DNA of 64,000 nt, from the NCBI GenBank assembly GCA_026075535.2, contig AP026539.1, forward strand, positions 8,308,001 through 8,372,000, read 5' to 3'. The stretch comes from Tricholoma matsutake. Its lineage: Eukaryota; Basidiomycota; Agaricomycetes; Agaricales; Tricholomataceae. Shown in pieces: positions 1-11,177 of this stretch. The position numbers and the translations under genes were made by a program. Numbering within the stretch: position 1 is the first letter of the stretch; every line of letters starts with the position of its first letter. The notes below the pieces were generated by a model. It was not told the origin of the DNA. It saw only the letters and a list, made by a program, of their open reading frames with translations, and searched no databases.

Positions 1-210
1 ATGTCAATTCAGACCAACCCAAGTCAGTCAACAACTGGTTATGGCTGAAACCAACCACAACTGGTTCTCAGACTGGTTAGGACCACAAAGAACTGGTTTC
101 CCATGGTCCAGTCTGGTTGTAGCTGGTATGTGAATGTAATAGAACCGGTTGCAGTCCTGGTTTGATTCCAAATGGAAAAAAACTGGACTGAACCAGACCT
201 TCAAACACTA
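1..210. mobile_element. hAT-like DNA transposon, right end only
   Basis: The stretch is packed with short words of the type AACTGG, CCAGTT and ACCGGTT, and it ends in AAGGTCTGGTTCAGTCC read inward on the minus strand after TAGTGTTTG. That terminus matches the one that bounds element D (49524-51152) with an 8-bp target duplication. Dense subterminal copies of a short word are typical of hAT transposase-binding regions. The body lies to the left of the window, so size and coding content are unknown. No target duplication can be checked. Confidence 0.6.
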
Positions 211-676
211 CCCTGCAAGCAGGGTGGATGAGATAACTGAGCAATAACAATGAGGATGACAACAAATGGCCAAGCACCTGCCCTATCCCTGTGAGCCACT
301 GCTCATGGGGTGGATTGCAGGTGCTAGCAGCTGACAATGAGGGACAATGGGAATGGGAACAACAAACAACAAACAGGAGATGGGGACACAAGAGACAAAG
401 GGAGGAGAACAACAAAGATGACAATGAACCATGAGGGGGAGATGACAAATGATGAATGACAAATGACCACCACAACAGCACCCCCAACCACTGCCATGAA
501 CAATTGCTCGTGGAGTAGAAATGGGGAGCAACAAGATGAGAAGGGGACAGGGATGGAGAGGGGGATGAACAGCAATGATTCAGGTGACAACAACAATGAT
601 GATGACAAGGAAGAGGATGGTGATGGGGCAAAACAAAAAAAAGACCCAAGAGACATCAACATCTCTTGGGCCACAG

Positions 677-738
677 GTAAGTTTTTCTTTCTTTCTTTTC
701 TCATTTCATTTCCTTGTTACTAACAACAAAACTCTTAG
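677..738 (+). other. Intron-like splice module A1
   Basis: TTGGGCCACAG is followed by a GTAAGT donor, a pyrimidine-rich stretch, a TTACTAAC branch-like site near 717-724 and a CTCTTAG acceptor. The layout matches modules at 1333-1391, 47822-48472 and 50116-50179. Whether it is ever spliced is not known from sequence. Confidence 0.55.
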
Positions 739-853
739 GTAATGATTTTACTATTGATGATGATGATGGGCACCCCCTGATTGACCCCCACCACTCACCA
801 CCACCCCATGAAAAGGACATTGATAGTCGTTCTGTGCCTCTAGCCTAGGGAGC

Positions 854-1322
854 AGTCGGGAGAATCCCGACTATCTGGTGACAAACACGTCGAACATGTT
901 TGATTCGGGTTGCATGTCATGTGACATTTGTCACACATTTCAACTTGATGGGTAACCGTCAAGTTTCACTCAACTCCTACTGGTGAATGACTTGTACATC
1001 ATTCACCTTTCTTTCTCGGGGTGTAACACACCCCAAGTCTCTCATCAACTCGTTCTGACCTCCTATGGTGGCTGGATTCCCTCATGACCATACCAGGTGA
1101 GTACGCACATTTACTCAGGTCCATGACAAATGCTAACAAAGTGTTTGACTTTGCTTTAGATATAGCATTCAAATTTGAATGTTTCACGTGTACCATGTCA
1201 TGCCGACACCATCTCAACACCTCAAGATGATGATGCCACGATGATTGGGGACAATGCGGGTTGGTGGAGGCTACGGCCTTTTTGGGACTGAAGAAATGAC
1301 AGATACGCGTTTTCAGACGCGT
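854..1322. repeat. Cluster of distinct short perfect inverted repeats
   Basis: Separate perfect stems occur at 854-872 (8 bp), 920-935 (TGTGACA, 7 bp), 942-965 (AACTTGA, 7 bp), 982-1007 (GGTGAATGA, 9 bp), 1018-1034 (GGGGTGT, 7 bp), 1098-1117 (TGAGTA, 6 bp), 1137-1153 (CAAAGT, 6 bp), 1166-1181 (16-bp palindrome) and an ACGCGT pair at 1305-1322. Each stem has its own sequence. Confidence 0.7.
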
Positions 1323-1332
1323 TGGGCCTTGA

Positions 1333-1391
1333 GTAATTCTACTTCTTTCTTCTTCTTAGTACTAACAAACATCTTTTGCCTTTTGTTCTAG
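1333..1391 (+). other. Intron-like splice module A2
   Basis: TTGGGCCTTGA is followed by GTAATT, a TACTAAC branch-like box near 1360 and a TTGTTCTAG acceptor. The donor is weaker than in module A1. The same TTGGGCC word precedes every module of this class in the window. Confidence 0.5.
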
Positions 1392-1859
1392 ATACAACAG
1401 TCACCTTAGCTCAACAACGGCCATGTATGCCTGCTCTGCCCTCCTCCCCATAGAATTGGGATGTGAGGGCTTTGTCTTAGTACAGGATATAGCTGAGGGG
1501 TGCCAGGAGACCCAAGGAGCGGCATACCCACCAGGTACGCCCCCCTACCCCATCTTCCCCCTTCCCAACTCTCACCCACCACAAATACAAGCAGGATCGC
1601 AGTTGCCAGTGACAGAGATGGTGGAAGAGGGAGCAGGCATGAGGTAATGACATGACACATGCCCAGACATGTCCATGCAAACCCCCTCGCGATCCAAACA
1701 GGATAGAACTGACGACGACAACAACATCCTCCCTCTCTTGCCGCCACCACCACCACACATCATAGCACCCTGAACCACCGCTGTGAGCAACTGCTTGTGG
1801 GGTGGAAACAGAGAGCAACAAGGATGGAGACGACAAGAAGGGGGAGCAGGCATGACGAC

Positions 1860-2741
1860 GATGACAACAGGCACCACCCCCCTCTCACTGCAAACACAAG
1901 CGGGGATTTCATGTTCTGTTCTTGGCAACAACCACCACCACCCCCTCTCTCACTGCAAATGCGAGCGGGGGTGTTTTTCATTCTATTCTCGGCAACAACC
2001 ACCACCACCACCCCTCCCTTGCTGCAAATGCAAGAGGAGGGGTTTCTCATTCTGCTCTTGGCAACAACCACCACCACCCCCTCTTGCTGCAAATGCGAGC
2101 GGGGGCGTTTCATGTTCTGTTCTCGGTGACAACCACCACCCCCTCTCTTGCTGCAAATGCGAGTGGGGGTGTTTTTTGTTCTATTCTCAGTGACAACCAC
2201 CACCACCCCCTCTCTTGCTGCAAATGCAAGTGGGGGTGTTTTTCGTTCTATTCTCGGCGACAACCACCACCACCCCCTCTCTCACTGCAAACGTGAGTGG
2301 GGGTGTTTTTCATTCTATTCTCAGTGACAACCACCACCACCACCACCACCCCCCTTGCTGCAAATGTGAGGGGAGGGGTTTCTCATTCTGCTCTTAGCGA
2401 CAACATGCACCATCACCCCCTCCCTTGCTCCAAACGTGAGGGAGGAGACTTCTTGGGGGAGCAGGCTTGACAACAACGATGACGACGGCCACCACAATGA
2501 CCACAGATCCCCCACCCGCCGCTGTGAGCAACTGCTTGTGGGGTGGAAATGGGGAGCAATGATGGTGACAACCACCACCCCCCCCCCCTGCAAACGTGAG
2601 AGGAGGGGTTTCTCATTCTGCTCTTGGCGACAACCACCACCACCCCCTCTCGCTGCAAATGTGAGCGGGGGCATTTCATGTTCTGTTCTCAGCAACAACC
2701 ACCCTCTCAGTGCAAATGCGAGAGGAGGGGTTTCTCATTCT
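1860..2741 (+). repeat. Approximately 62-bp minisatellite with C-rich/G-rich hairpin in each unit
   Basis: About ten diverged units read as a C-rich run with CTC, then TGCTGCAAATG, then GAG plus a G run, then a T-rich spacer and CAACAACCACCACC. Each unit can fold as a C-run/G-run hairpin. All three forward frames stay open for long distances and encode His/Pro-rich repeats, which I regard as a by-product. The array is interrupted by G1 and its tail continues at 8789. Confidence 0.75.
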
Positions 2742-3167
2742 TGTAAGGGGACTAGGGGGGTGCCCTGTGTGTTTTTCCTATTTCTTATGTTTGTCCTATA
2801 TTTTTCCCCACCTCATTTCCTTCTATTCTTCATTTTCTATGATTTTTCTGGATTTTATTACTAATTTTCCCTTGCTATCATGTTTGTACATGTTGACACT
2901 TTTATATTTAGAGGCGGAGTACCCCTTCCAACACATACCCCTTGGTATGATGTCATTCAGCGGCCTTGATCCACCTATCTCCGCCTTTTTCTATTTTTAG
3001 GTTATATTTGATTTTTGTCATCTTCACATATACTGGGCATCAGCAAGGGGATCCTTAGAGTTTTCTCTTCGGATTTCCCTTTGCTAGGTGTGTCCCCAAT
3101 GCCTGTATTATGTAGTATAATTTTAACTTTGGATTTCCCTTTGCTAGAGGCTTAGGTTGCCCTTATA
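2742..3167 (+). repeat. 5' LTR of G1
   Basis: Starts TGTAAGG and ends CCTTATA. It is 426 bp and identical to the 3' LTR except at four CpG-derived sites. No primer-binding site starting with TGG is visible just downstream, so the primer tRNA is unclear. Confidence 0.93.
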
Positions 3168-3318
3168 GTAGAAAACTCTCCCCTAAGGCCCGAAAATCGC
3201 GAACGCGCTGCCCAAGATAGGCAGGTATGGACTGGACGACGCTTCCCAAAGCTCCACAGAGTCCCTACACACCGCTCCAGATAATCTCACCTTTATCACA
3301 CCACCATTTTCGCCAAAC

Positions 3319-4452
3319 GTGCTCCCTAGCGACATGGACGCATCAGAACGCTTTGATGCGCTTGAAAGCAATGTTTCCGGAATGCGCACGCAAATCGACT
3401 CGCTTAAATCTACGATTAAAAACTTCGTTAGGACCCTCCAGGCTAACCCTATGACCAATAGTTCCCCCTTTACGACTCCAAGTGCACCCAACAACGATGT
3501 TTTGCCAAACGCGTCCACTAAGGAACGTGCCCAGATCAAACCGTCCCCCCCCACCGAATTTAATGGTGCACGTGTGCAGGGACATGCATTCCTTAATTCC
3601 TGTGAGTTATACATCAGTCTCCAGTCGCATCAATTTGTCGATGAGGCTGCAAAAATTTATTGGGCCTTCACATACATGAAATCTGAATGCGCCTATCTCT
3701 ATGTGGACAGTATTCTGCGTCAAATTAAAGAACTTGGTTCTCTACCTTTCTCCACTTGGGGTGACTTTCGAGCCGAGTTTGTACGCCACTTTTTTCCCCT
3801 CAATGAGTGCCACTGAGCAGTGACACGACTCGAGTCATCCTCTTACCACCAGGCACGTCGATCCGTGGATGACTATATCGATGAGTTCAAGGATTTGGTG
3901 GACATGGCAGGATATGGGAGTGGGTTACCAGTGGTGGTGAAGTTCCGATGGGGGCTCAACTGAGAAATTCAGGACCAGATTGCACAGATGTTGGAAGGGT
4001 GCCCAGCGGACAATGATATCCTTGCTTGGTATGAAGCTGCTTCACTCTGTGACAAGAACCGACTCACAAATGCAGCATTTAATGCTGCATTCCATGCTCC
4101 AACTACCACTCATATGCTCTACACCTTCAATTGAAGCCTCCCCTGCCCTAACCCCATTCCTGTTCATCAAACTCCCACACCAGCCGTCAATGTCCCAGTA
4201 CCAATGGATGTTGATGCAGCCCGCAGCCATGCATGTAAGTTGGATCTCTGCTACCATTGTGGGGAACCTGGACACAGGGCTGGAGCATGTCCCCATCGTC
4301 AGGATATCTGCATGCTCACCCCCGAGGGACGAGACGAACTCCTGCAAGATTTGTTGGCGCTTGTAGATGTTGAGGAAGCAAAGGATCAAGTTGCAGAGGA
4401 GATTAAGTTGGAAGTTGTAGAGGAGCAGGATTTTCCTATTCGCAGCGAGTGA
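3319..4452 (+). pseudogene. gag: G1 gag with three in-frame TGA codons
   Basis: Encodes the Gag capsid-nucleocapsid protein that would package element RNA. The frame starts with a coiled segment (MLPSDMDASERFDALESNVS), continues through a retrotransposon Gag core, and carries a CCHC zinc knuckle near 4249-4290 (C-x2-C-x4-H-x4-C, CYHCGEPGHRAGAC). The frame is broken by TGA at 3814, near 3961 and near 4132; no TAA, TAG or frameshift is seen. At least one of these sits where the family is expected to have Arg. The 3' end overlaps pol, which lies in the -1 frame, by about 45 nt. I did not find a canonical slippery heptamer there. As it stands the gene cannot give full-length Gag unless TGA is read through. 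Confidence 0.88.
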
Positions 4453-7400
4453 ATCGTACGCCCTCACTGCCTGTCCATAACCGCTTTGAAGTCTTGTCAG
4501 TTGAATCCCCAGAGAATGAATCCATTTCTGTGACTGATCCCCTCTCTGACCCTTTGAAGTTGGCTAAAGACGTACCTGCTCTCCCCATCTCTCCTTCTAC
4601 TCCACGTCCCAAAATTAAATCATGGGAGCATAAACTACCACGCAAGTATATTGTGGCATCCACTCCCTCTGCACATTCCTTAAACCTAGCCATCGAACTG
4701 CAGACGACCGACACTGGACAGATACTCGGTGTCTCTGCGCTCCTGGACTCTGGTGCGACTGGTCTCTTCATCGATTCCCATCTGGTACAACAACATCGCC
4801 TAAATACTCGCTCACTCTCACATCCGATACCTGTATATAATGTGGATGGATCCCCAAATGAAGCTGGTGCCATCCAAGAGGTTGCAGACCTGGTTCTCTG
4901 TTACAAAGATCATAGTGAGTGTGCCCTTTTTGCTGTCACTCAATTAGGAAAGCAAAAGGTGATTTTGGGATATCCATGGCTTCGAGACCATAACCCAGAG
5001 GTCGACTGGTGTACCAGGGAGGTTACCATGAGCCAATGTCCATCCCGCTGTCGGACGTGTTTCACAGAAGCCAGGCAAGAACGTCATGGACAGAAGGCAG
5101 CAATATGACGTACTCAGAAGTGTCGTGCTGGACCCCTGCCTATACCTGAAGTGGAATTGGAAGGGGTTCCTGATCTAATGCCGGACTCGGATGATGATGA
5201 TGAGGACCCAGAGGAAGTGGAGGAGGGTGATCGGATCTTCTACACTGCGATTCGCTCATCGCATGAGGTGTGTGCCACATCGAACATATCCCAATGCCTC
5301 GCTGAGGCCTTCCACAAAAACAACGCTGCTAAATCCTCTACTAACTCCTTACTCCCTCATCTCCATGAGTTTGAAGACGTGTTCTCCAAGGAGTCATTCG
5401 ACTCTCTTCCTGCGTGCAAGCCATGGGGTCATGTGATCGAACTCACCCCTGGTGCAACCCCTTCATCCTGCAAGGTCTATCCTCTCTCTCCAGAAGAACA
5501 ACGGCAGCTTGACCAGTTCATCAACGAGCACCTGTCCTCTGGACATATTCGACCATCGAAGTCACCCATGGCCTCTCCCTTTTTCTTTGTCAAGAAGAAG
5601 GATGGCTCACTTTGACTGGTTCAAGACGACAGAAGGCTCAACAACATCACGGTCAAAAATCACTACCCACTACCCCTCATCTCCAAACTCGTAAACCAGC
5701 TCCGTGGAGCCCGATACTTCACCAAGCTTGATGTCCATTGGGGCTATAATAATGTGAGGATAAAGGAGGGAGATGAGTGGAAGGCAGCCTTTCGTACCAA
5801 CCATGGTCTTTTTGAACCGCTTGTCATGTTCTTTGGCCTTACTAATAGCCCTGCCACCTTTCAGACCATGATGAACAACATCTTCCACGACCTCATCCTT
5901 GAAGGCATTGTCTGCATCTATCTTGACAACATCCTCATCTTCACTCGCACGGTTGAAGAGCACTGTCGCATCATGCACCTCATCCTAGAGCGACTTCAAC
6001 GGTACAAACTCTACCTTTGTCAGAACAAATGCGAGTTCGAAAGGACCAAGATCGAGTACCTCAGCCTGATTATCTCAGAGGGTCAAGTGGAGATGGATCA
6101 TATCAAGGTAAACGGGGTCACAGCTTGGCTGACGCCCACAAACAAGAAGGAGGTGCAGTCTTTCCTGGGCTTCATCAATTTCTATCGGCATTTTATCAAG
6201 GATTTCTCACATCATGCACGACCACTGTTCAACTTGACAGGAAAGGAGGCATGGAGGTGGGATAATGCACAACAGGAGGCATTCGAAAAGCTTAAGGAGA
6301 TGGTCACTTCTGCTCCAATCCTTACCTTTGCTGATGATTTGCGTCCTTTTCATGTAGAAGCCGACAGTTCTGACTTTGCGACGGGCGCCGTGTTGTCTCA
6401 GCAGTCTCCAGAGGACCAGAAGTGGCATCCTGTTGCATTCTACTCCAAAAGCCTTAGTGCTGTAGAGCAAAACTACGAGATCCATGACAAGGAGATGTTG
6501 GCGATAATGCGTGCGCTTGAGGAGTGGCGACACTTCCTCGAGGGTGCCCAACACAAGGTGGAAATTTGGATGGATCACAAGAATCTTGAGTACTTCATGA
6601 CGGCCAAGAAATTGAACTGTCATCAAGCTCGTTGGTCCCTGTATCTATCTAGATTCAACTTCTCCTTGCACCACCATCCGGGTCGCAGCATGGGGAAGAT
6701 CGATGCCCTATCCCGATGTGCAGACCATGGGGATGGCAGCGGTGACAAGCAAAACATTGTGCTGTTGCAGCCAGACCTGTTCACCATTTGGGCACTGGAA
6801 GGCATCACACCCCAGGGCGAGGAGTGGGACATCCTATGTGACATTCATCGTGCAAACTGTAGCGGTTTACATGAGGATGTTGTCGCCCAAGCTGTTAAAG
6901 AACTGAGGAAGGGATCGACCCTTTCCTTACGTGCAGCAGAGTGGGCTGAAAAGGAGGACTTGTTGTATTTCAGGGATCACATCTATGTTCCCAATGACCC
7001 AGACCTTCGCCAGCGCATCATATCCCAACACCATGACTCACAGATTGCTGGCCACCCCGGACACTGGAAGACCTTGGAGCTTACCTCATGGAACTATTGG
7101 TGGCCACAAATGTCACGGCTCATTGGTCAGTATTGTCGCACTTGTGACCTTTGCTTACACACCAAGATTCCTTGTCGCAAGCCTATTGGTGAGCTACACC
7201 CTCTTCCTGTTCCAGAGAGTTGTTGGGATGTCGTCAGCGTTGACTTTGTGGTGGAATTGCCAGAGTCAAATGGGTTTGATGCGGTGATGTGCACAGTTGA
7301 CTCAGTGGGAAAACGCGCTCACTTCATTCCCACTCACACCACTGTCAGTGCCCTAGGTGCCGCTCGACTCTACCTCCACCACATGTGGAAATTACATGGA

Positions 7401-8351
7401 CTTCCTGGTGCCTTCCTCTTGGATCGTGGCCCTCAGTTCATGGCAGAGTTCACTCGTGAGCTGTACCGACTCCTGGGGATCAAACTCCTTGTTTCAACCA
7501 CTTATCACCCACAAACTTATGGCCAGACGGAGTGAGTCAACCAGGAACTGGAGCAGTACATCTGCCTCTTTGTCAATGAACGCCAGGACGATTGGGATGA
7601 TCTCCTTCCTTTGGCCGAGTTCGGATACAACAACCATGTCCATGCTTCCACTCAACAGACCCCTTTCCTCTTAGACACTGGACGACATCCACACATGGGA
7701 TTTGAACCTCGCCAAACTCCCTCACACATCGAGACGGTGAATGAGTTCACAGAACACATGAGGGATAGCTTGGAGGAGGCAAGGGCAGCCTTAGCAAAGG
7801 CGAAGGACGACATGGCATGATTTTACAACCAATGCCACTCCCCAACCCCTCAGTACAAGGTTGGTGATCGAGTTTATCTTGACTCCAGTGACATCTCCAC
7901 TACACATCCATCCAAGAAACTCGCTCATCGCTTCTTGGGACCTTTCCCCATTGTCAAGTGCATTGGAATGCATGCCTATCATCTATGCCTCCCAGCCTCC
8001 ATGTCCAGACTCCATCCCATCTTCCATGTCGTCAAATTGCTTCCAGCTCCCCCAGATCCATTCCCGGGATGCCATTCACACCCACCACCACCACCTACAG
8101 TGATCAAGGGAGAACCCCAATACGAAGTCGAGTCAATCTTGGACAGCCGTTTGCATTGAGGAAAACTCCAGTATTTGGTACATTGGAAGGGTTATGGGTA
8201 TGAGGAGAACTCATGGGTCGAAGAGTCTGACGTAAATGCCCCTCGGTTAATCAAGGAATTCCACCAACAGCACACTGCTGCACCACGTCGCATTCAAGTC
8301 ACAGACTTTGGTCGTATGCAATTTCAAATGCATTGGGGCGATGCATCTTAG
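4449..8351 (+). pseudogene. pol: G1 pol polyprotein (PR-RT-RNaseH-IN-chromodomain), five TGA
   Basis: One continuous frame of about 1,300 codons. Protease: ALLDSGATGLFID around residues 98-110 and VILGYPWL. RT: the catalytic box reads YLDN near residues 491-494 instead of YLDD, so a catalytic Asp is replaced. RNase H: VEADSSDFATGAVLS. Integrase: an HHCC finger (HHDSQIAGHPGHWK then CRTCDLC), SVDFVVELP, LLDRGPQF and the final Glu in YGQTE. A chromodomain near 8120-8235 (YEVESIL, YLVHWKGYG) would target chromatin. The only in-frame stops are TGA at 5106, 5613, 7533, 7818 and 8157. Four lie in conserved places where Arg is expected (KKDGSL-R, GQTE-R-VNQ, DDMA-R-FYN, SRLH-R-GKLQYL). There are no frameshifts. 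Confidence 0.93.
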
Positions 8352-8362
8352 AGAGGGGGTGA

Positions 8363-8788
8363 TGTAAGGGGACTAGGGGGGTGCCCTGTGTGTTTTTCCT
8401 ATTTCTTATGTTTGTCCTATATTTTTCCCCACCTCATTTCCTTCTATTCTTCATTTTCTATGATTTTTCTGGATTTTATTACTAATTTTCCCTTGCTATC
8501 ATGTTTGTACATGTTGACACTTTTATATTTAGAGGCGGAGTACCCCTTCCAACACATACCCCTTGGTATGATGTCATTCGGCGGCCTTGATCTGCCTATC
8601 TCCACCTTTTTCTATTTTTAGGTTATATTTGATTTTTGTTGTCTTCACATATACTGGGCATCAGCAAGGGGATCCTTAGAGTTTTCTCTTCGGATTTCCC
8701 TTTGCTAGGTGTGTCCCCAATGCCTGTATTATGTAGTATAATTTTAACTTTGGATTTCCCTTTGCTAGAGGCTTAGGTTGCCCTTATA
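8363..8788 (+). repeat. 3' LTR of G1
   Basis: Same length and ends as the 5' LTR. The differences are CA/CG, CA/TG, CG/CA and CA/TG at four positions, each consistent with a lost CpG. The purine tract directly upstream is the likely plus-strand primer. Confidence 0.93.
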
Positions 8789-8965
8789 ATTCTGCTCTTA
8801 GCAACAACATGCACCATCACCCCCTCCCTTGCTCCAAACGTGAGGGAGGAGATTTCTTGGGGGAGCAGGCTCGACAACAATGATGATGACAGCCACCATA
8901 ACGACCACAGATCCCCCACCCGCCGCTGTGAGCAACTGCTCGCGGGGTGGAAATGGGGAGCAACA
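8789..8965 (+). repeat. Element A, right part after G1
   Basis: Continues the sequence interrupted at 2741 and closely matches 2385-2560, including the AGCAACTGCT hairpin core followed by GGGGTGGAAATGGGGAGCAA. It therefore contains a second copy of a larger repeat unit. It stops at a T run near 8968. Confidence 0.75.
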
Positions 8966-9228
8966 ATCTTTTTTTTGTAACTTTTTTTAATGAATAAATA
9001 TCATAATTTTGTATTAAATGAAGTGTCCATATCATAATGTACAGTGAGTCAAGAGAATCATAGAGAAATTGTAGAGCATACTACTAAAGAGACCATAGTG
9101 AGTAAATAGGCATAGAATTGAAATATTAGTGGAAAGCATAGAAGTGCTGCTAGCAGCTACCAGTTCGTTGCAAAGGGCCAAACATGCAAAGTCAAGAAGG
9201 ATATACCTTGATCTATCCTGCATTCTTA

Positions 9229-10847
9229 GGCTAGTCATCACCATACAAGTCATCACCATCATCATCATCATCCCCCTCTTCTGCCCCATCTGCCTGCCCC
9301 TCCTGCTCTTCATCATATTGGTCAAGCTGTTTCAGCTCCTCCTCAGTAGGCAGCTTATATTGTGTCAACACATCATTCCCATACTTCTCCATGAACTCTC
9401 CAGCAGATTTTTCCATGACACACATGCAGACCAGGTGCTATACAACTGTGGATCACCAGGCAGAGCAACATGCCGTCCACCCTGGGTGTAATCAGCACGC
9501 TCACGGAGCATAAGGTGTTCATTCCAGTAGATTGGATCAAACCAATCAATTGGGACTGACTTTGGTAGTGCCAGAAGCTTTGATTGCTTTGGTATTGGAG
9601 GATCTTCACAGTGTCGCTCAGTTCTGTAATTATAAAATTAGCCAATGATAAAAGGTAATGACACTTGAACTCACTTGAAGTGACCACTTTTGCTTTTATT
9701 CATCCACTGGCATTGCTTATCTGCCATACGGAAGAATGCAGCCACCCCTGTTGCCCAACCCTCCTTCTCCTTGATATGGTAGACTGAGTCTGGGTCCCCT
9801 TCTGCCAACTCATCATCAGAATGGGCCTCATTTTCATTAGCTAAGGCCAAGACTCGATCATTGAAACCCTGTGCTTTGAATACTTCAACTCTGCCACTAG
9901 CAAGCTATTGAACTTATCTCAGTATAGTCCACATTTCAATGGAAGCAAAATACACACAGTATTACGTCTCTTCCACACTGAAGTCATCTGCTTTCCCTTT
10001 GCAACACTCCCTGGACTCTTTGCCTCTGACTTTGCAAGCCCATACATGTAGGAAAAGACAAAACTTCGGTAAAGTTTGTGCATGAGTGCAAAGTCATGGA
10101 CACATGACAGGTTAGCTCCCATGTGACTATACCAATATGCAGTTGAGACCTGCTCAAATGTCTTGAGTGCAATATGTTCATGGAGTAGGTTGTACATGGA
10201 CTTGGGATTGCCACTCAGGACATCGGGTGCCCACTTTGCAAGTCCAAGGCATGCCACAGTCCTAAAGATGAGTAACAAATGACACTCCTGGATGCGCCTA
10301 ATGTTTGCAGCAATCATCCCATCCTTGAGAGAGCTGACAAGCTCAGCTACCTTGGCTTTGGCATCTTGTATCCTACCTGAGTTGTCATCCAGGCTGGATG
10401 TTACTGAGTTTTGGAGCTGTGCTTCAGATGAATAACACTGAGTGAATGGTACTTTGTCTTCAGGAGTGACCTTTGGGGGAACAGTGCTCTGGTGTGGTAG
10501 ACACCACAGGACATGAAGATGAAGCTCAAGAGCTGCCTAAAATACAGAAGAACTGTGAAGTGATCAAATACAATGTAACAAAAGTTGCACACCTTTGTTT
10601 TCTCTGCCTCTTTTGGTACCTCTCCCTTTCTCATGTGCCAGTCACTAGGTTTCTTGGGTTTCCTGGGTCGCTTAGCAAAAACTTTGCGTGCTTTCTTCAC
10701 TTGTGAGGAGTTGGTGTTTGCACTGCTACTGTCTGGTGAGCGCTTGTGCTTGTTACCAGATGAGGTGCCCTCCCCTAACCCAGATTGAGAATTAGCAGGA
10801 GGTTGCATGTGAGCATCAGAGTCAGCCATTGGGATGGTGGTGGTCAA
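9229..10847 (-). pseudogene. Four-exon gene of unknown function with a frameshift
   Basis: I do not recognise the family. Exon 1 is 10847-10593 (85 codons, basic, KKARKVFAKRPRKPKKP, a possible nuclear signal). Intron 1 is 10592-10537 (56 bp, GTGTGC to TTTTAG). Exon 2 is 10536-9958 (193 codons). Intron 2 is about 9957-9905, with an alternative of 9955-9897; both keep frame. Exon 3 is 9904-9675. Intron 3 is 9674-9624 (GTGAGT to TTACAG). Exon 4 runs from 9623 to 9229. All phases agree. The core reads ANIRRIQECHLLLIFRTVAC and later IDWFDPIYWNEHLMLRERAD; the C-terminus is strongly acidic. A CA/TG slip near 9418-9424 shifts the frame two bases before the acidic tail. It could be a host gene or transposon cargo. 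No LTR or inverted ends were found around it. Confidence 0.65.
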
Positions 10848-11177
10848 GAATCAAGGTATTCAGTCAAGCCAGAACGTGTGCACAGCACATGGCACGAAAC
10901 ACATTGAGAACAAAGGAATTCAGTGCAATCATGTAGTGGAATAAAGGATCCTCGTGCCAGAAAAAATTGGAAAGTCCGGGGCGATCTGATGGGCCATGAT
11001 CAGTACGGCAGCATATCGGCAGGCGAAAATATCATGGGCATCGATCATCGATTGCATACTTTCAAATTATATTACATAACTGCTAAGTGTTTAAAATTTT
11101 AAATCCAACTGCCACACCTACTGCCTCGAAGGCAGTTGAGTTTCAACTGCCCTAGGTTTTGCCCCTGGTGTAATAAG
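10848..11177. other. Unassigned stretch with small stem-loop
   Basis: Upstream of the minus-strand unknown gene. It holds a perfect stem GGCAGTTGA/TCAACTGCC at about 11122-11145, and on the minus strand CAGGGGCAAAACC next to A', which could be the end of another hAT-like element. No ORF is supported. Confidence 0.35.

Larger units (their letters stand above)
211..2741 (+). repeat. Non-autonomous repeat element A, left part
   Basis: This is non-coding repeat DNA of the same class as A' (11178-12241), B, C and D. It contains in order: an AGCNNCTGCT hairpin core near 295-320, an intron-like module at 677-738, a cluster of perfect inverted repeats at 854-1322, a second intron-like module at 1333-1391, a stretch near 1455-1515 that matches B around 33510-33570 (GGGATGTGAGG then TGCCAGGAGACCC), and a roughly 62-bp minisatellite to 2741. 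Gypsy element G1 is inserted at 2741/2742 and the repeat resumes at 8789. Long open frames here exist only because the repeats lack stops; they are not genes. Confidence 0.65.
2742..8788 (+). mobile_element. Gypsy-type LTR retrotransposon G1, complete, young
   Basis: Two 426-bp LTRs (2742-3167 and 8363-8788) bound gag and pol, and a 5-bp target duplication ATTCT lies at 2737-2741 and 8789-8793. A purine-rich tract (GAGAGGGGG, 8351-8359) sits just before the 3' LTR. The pol order is protease, RT, RNase H, integrase, chromodomain. The LTRs differ at only four places, all explained by an ancestral CpG. The element sits inside the minisatellite of element A, whose sequence continues directly on the other side. 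Confidence 0.95.

Noticed and set aside
1760..2698. Long overlapping His/Pro-rich and Gly/Val-rich ORFs on both strands
   Set aside because: They follow the minisatellite unit in all frames; no start context, domain or codon bias supports a gene.
4405..4452. Programmed -1 frameshift between G1 gag and pol
   Set aside because: Frames overlap by about 45 nt, but I saw no canonical slippery heptamer or obvious pseudoknot; left as possible only.
3319..8351. Reassignment of TGA to arginine or programmed read-through
   Set aside because: CpG loss explains TGA, the CG-to-CA changes on the other strand (YLDN, SNRD), and the LTR differences together; no fungal nuclear code with TGA as Arg is known to me.
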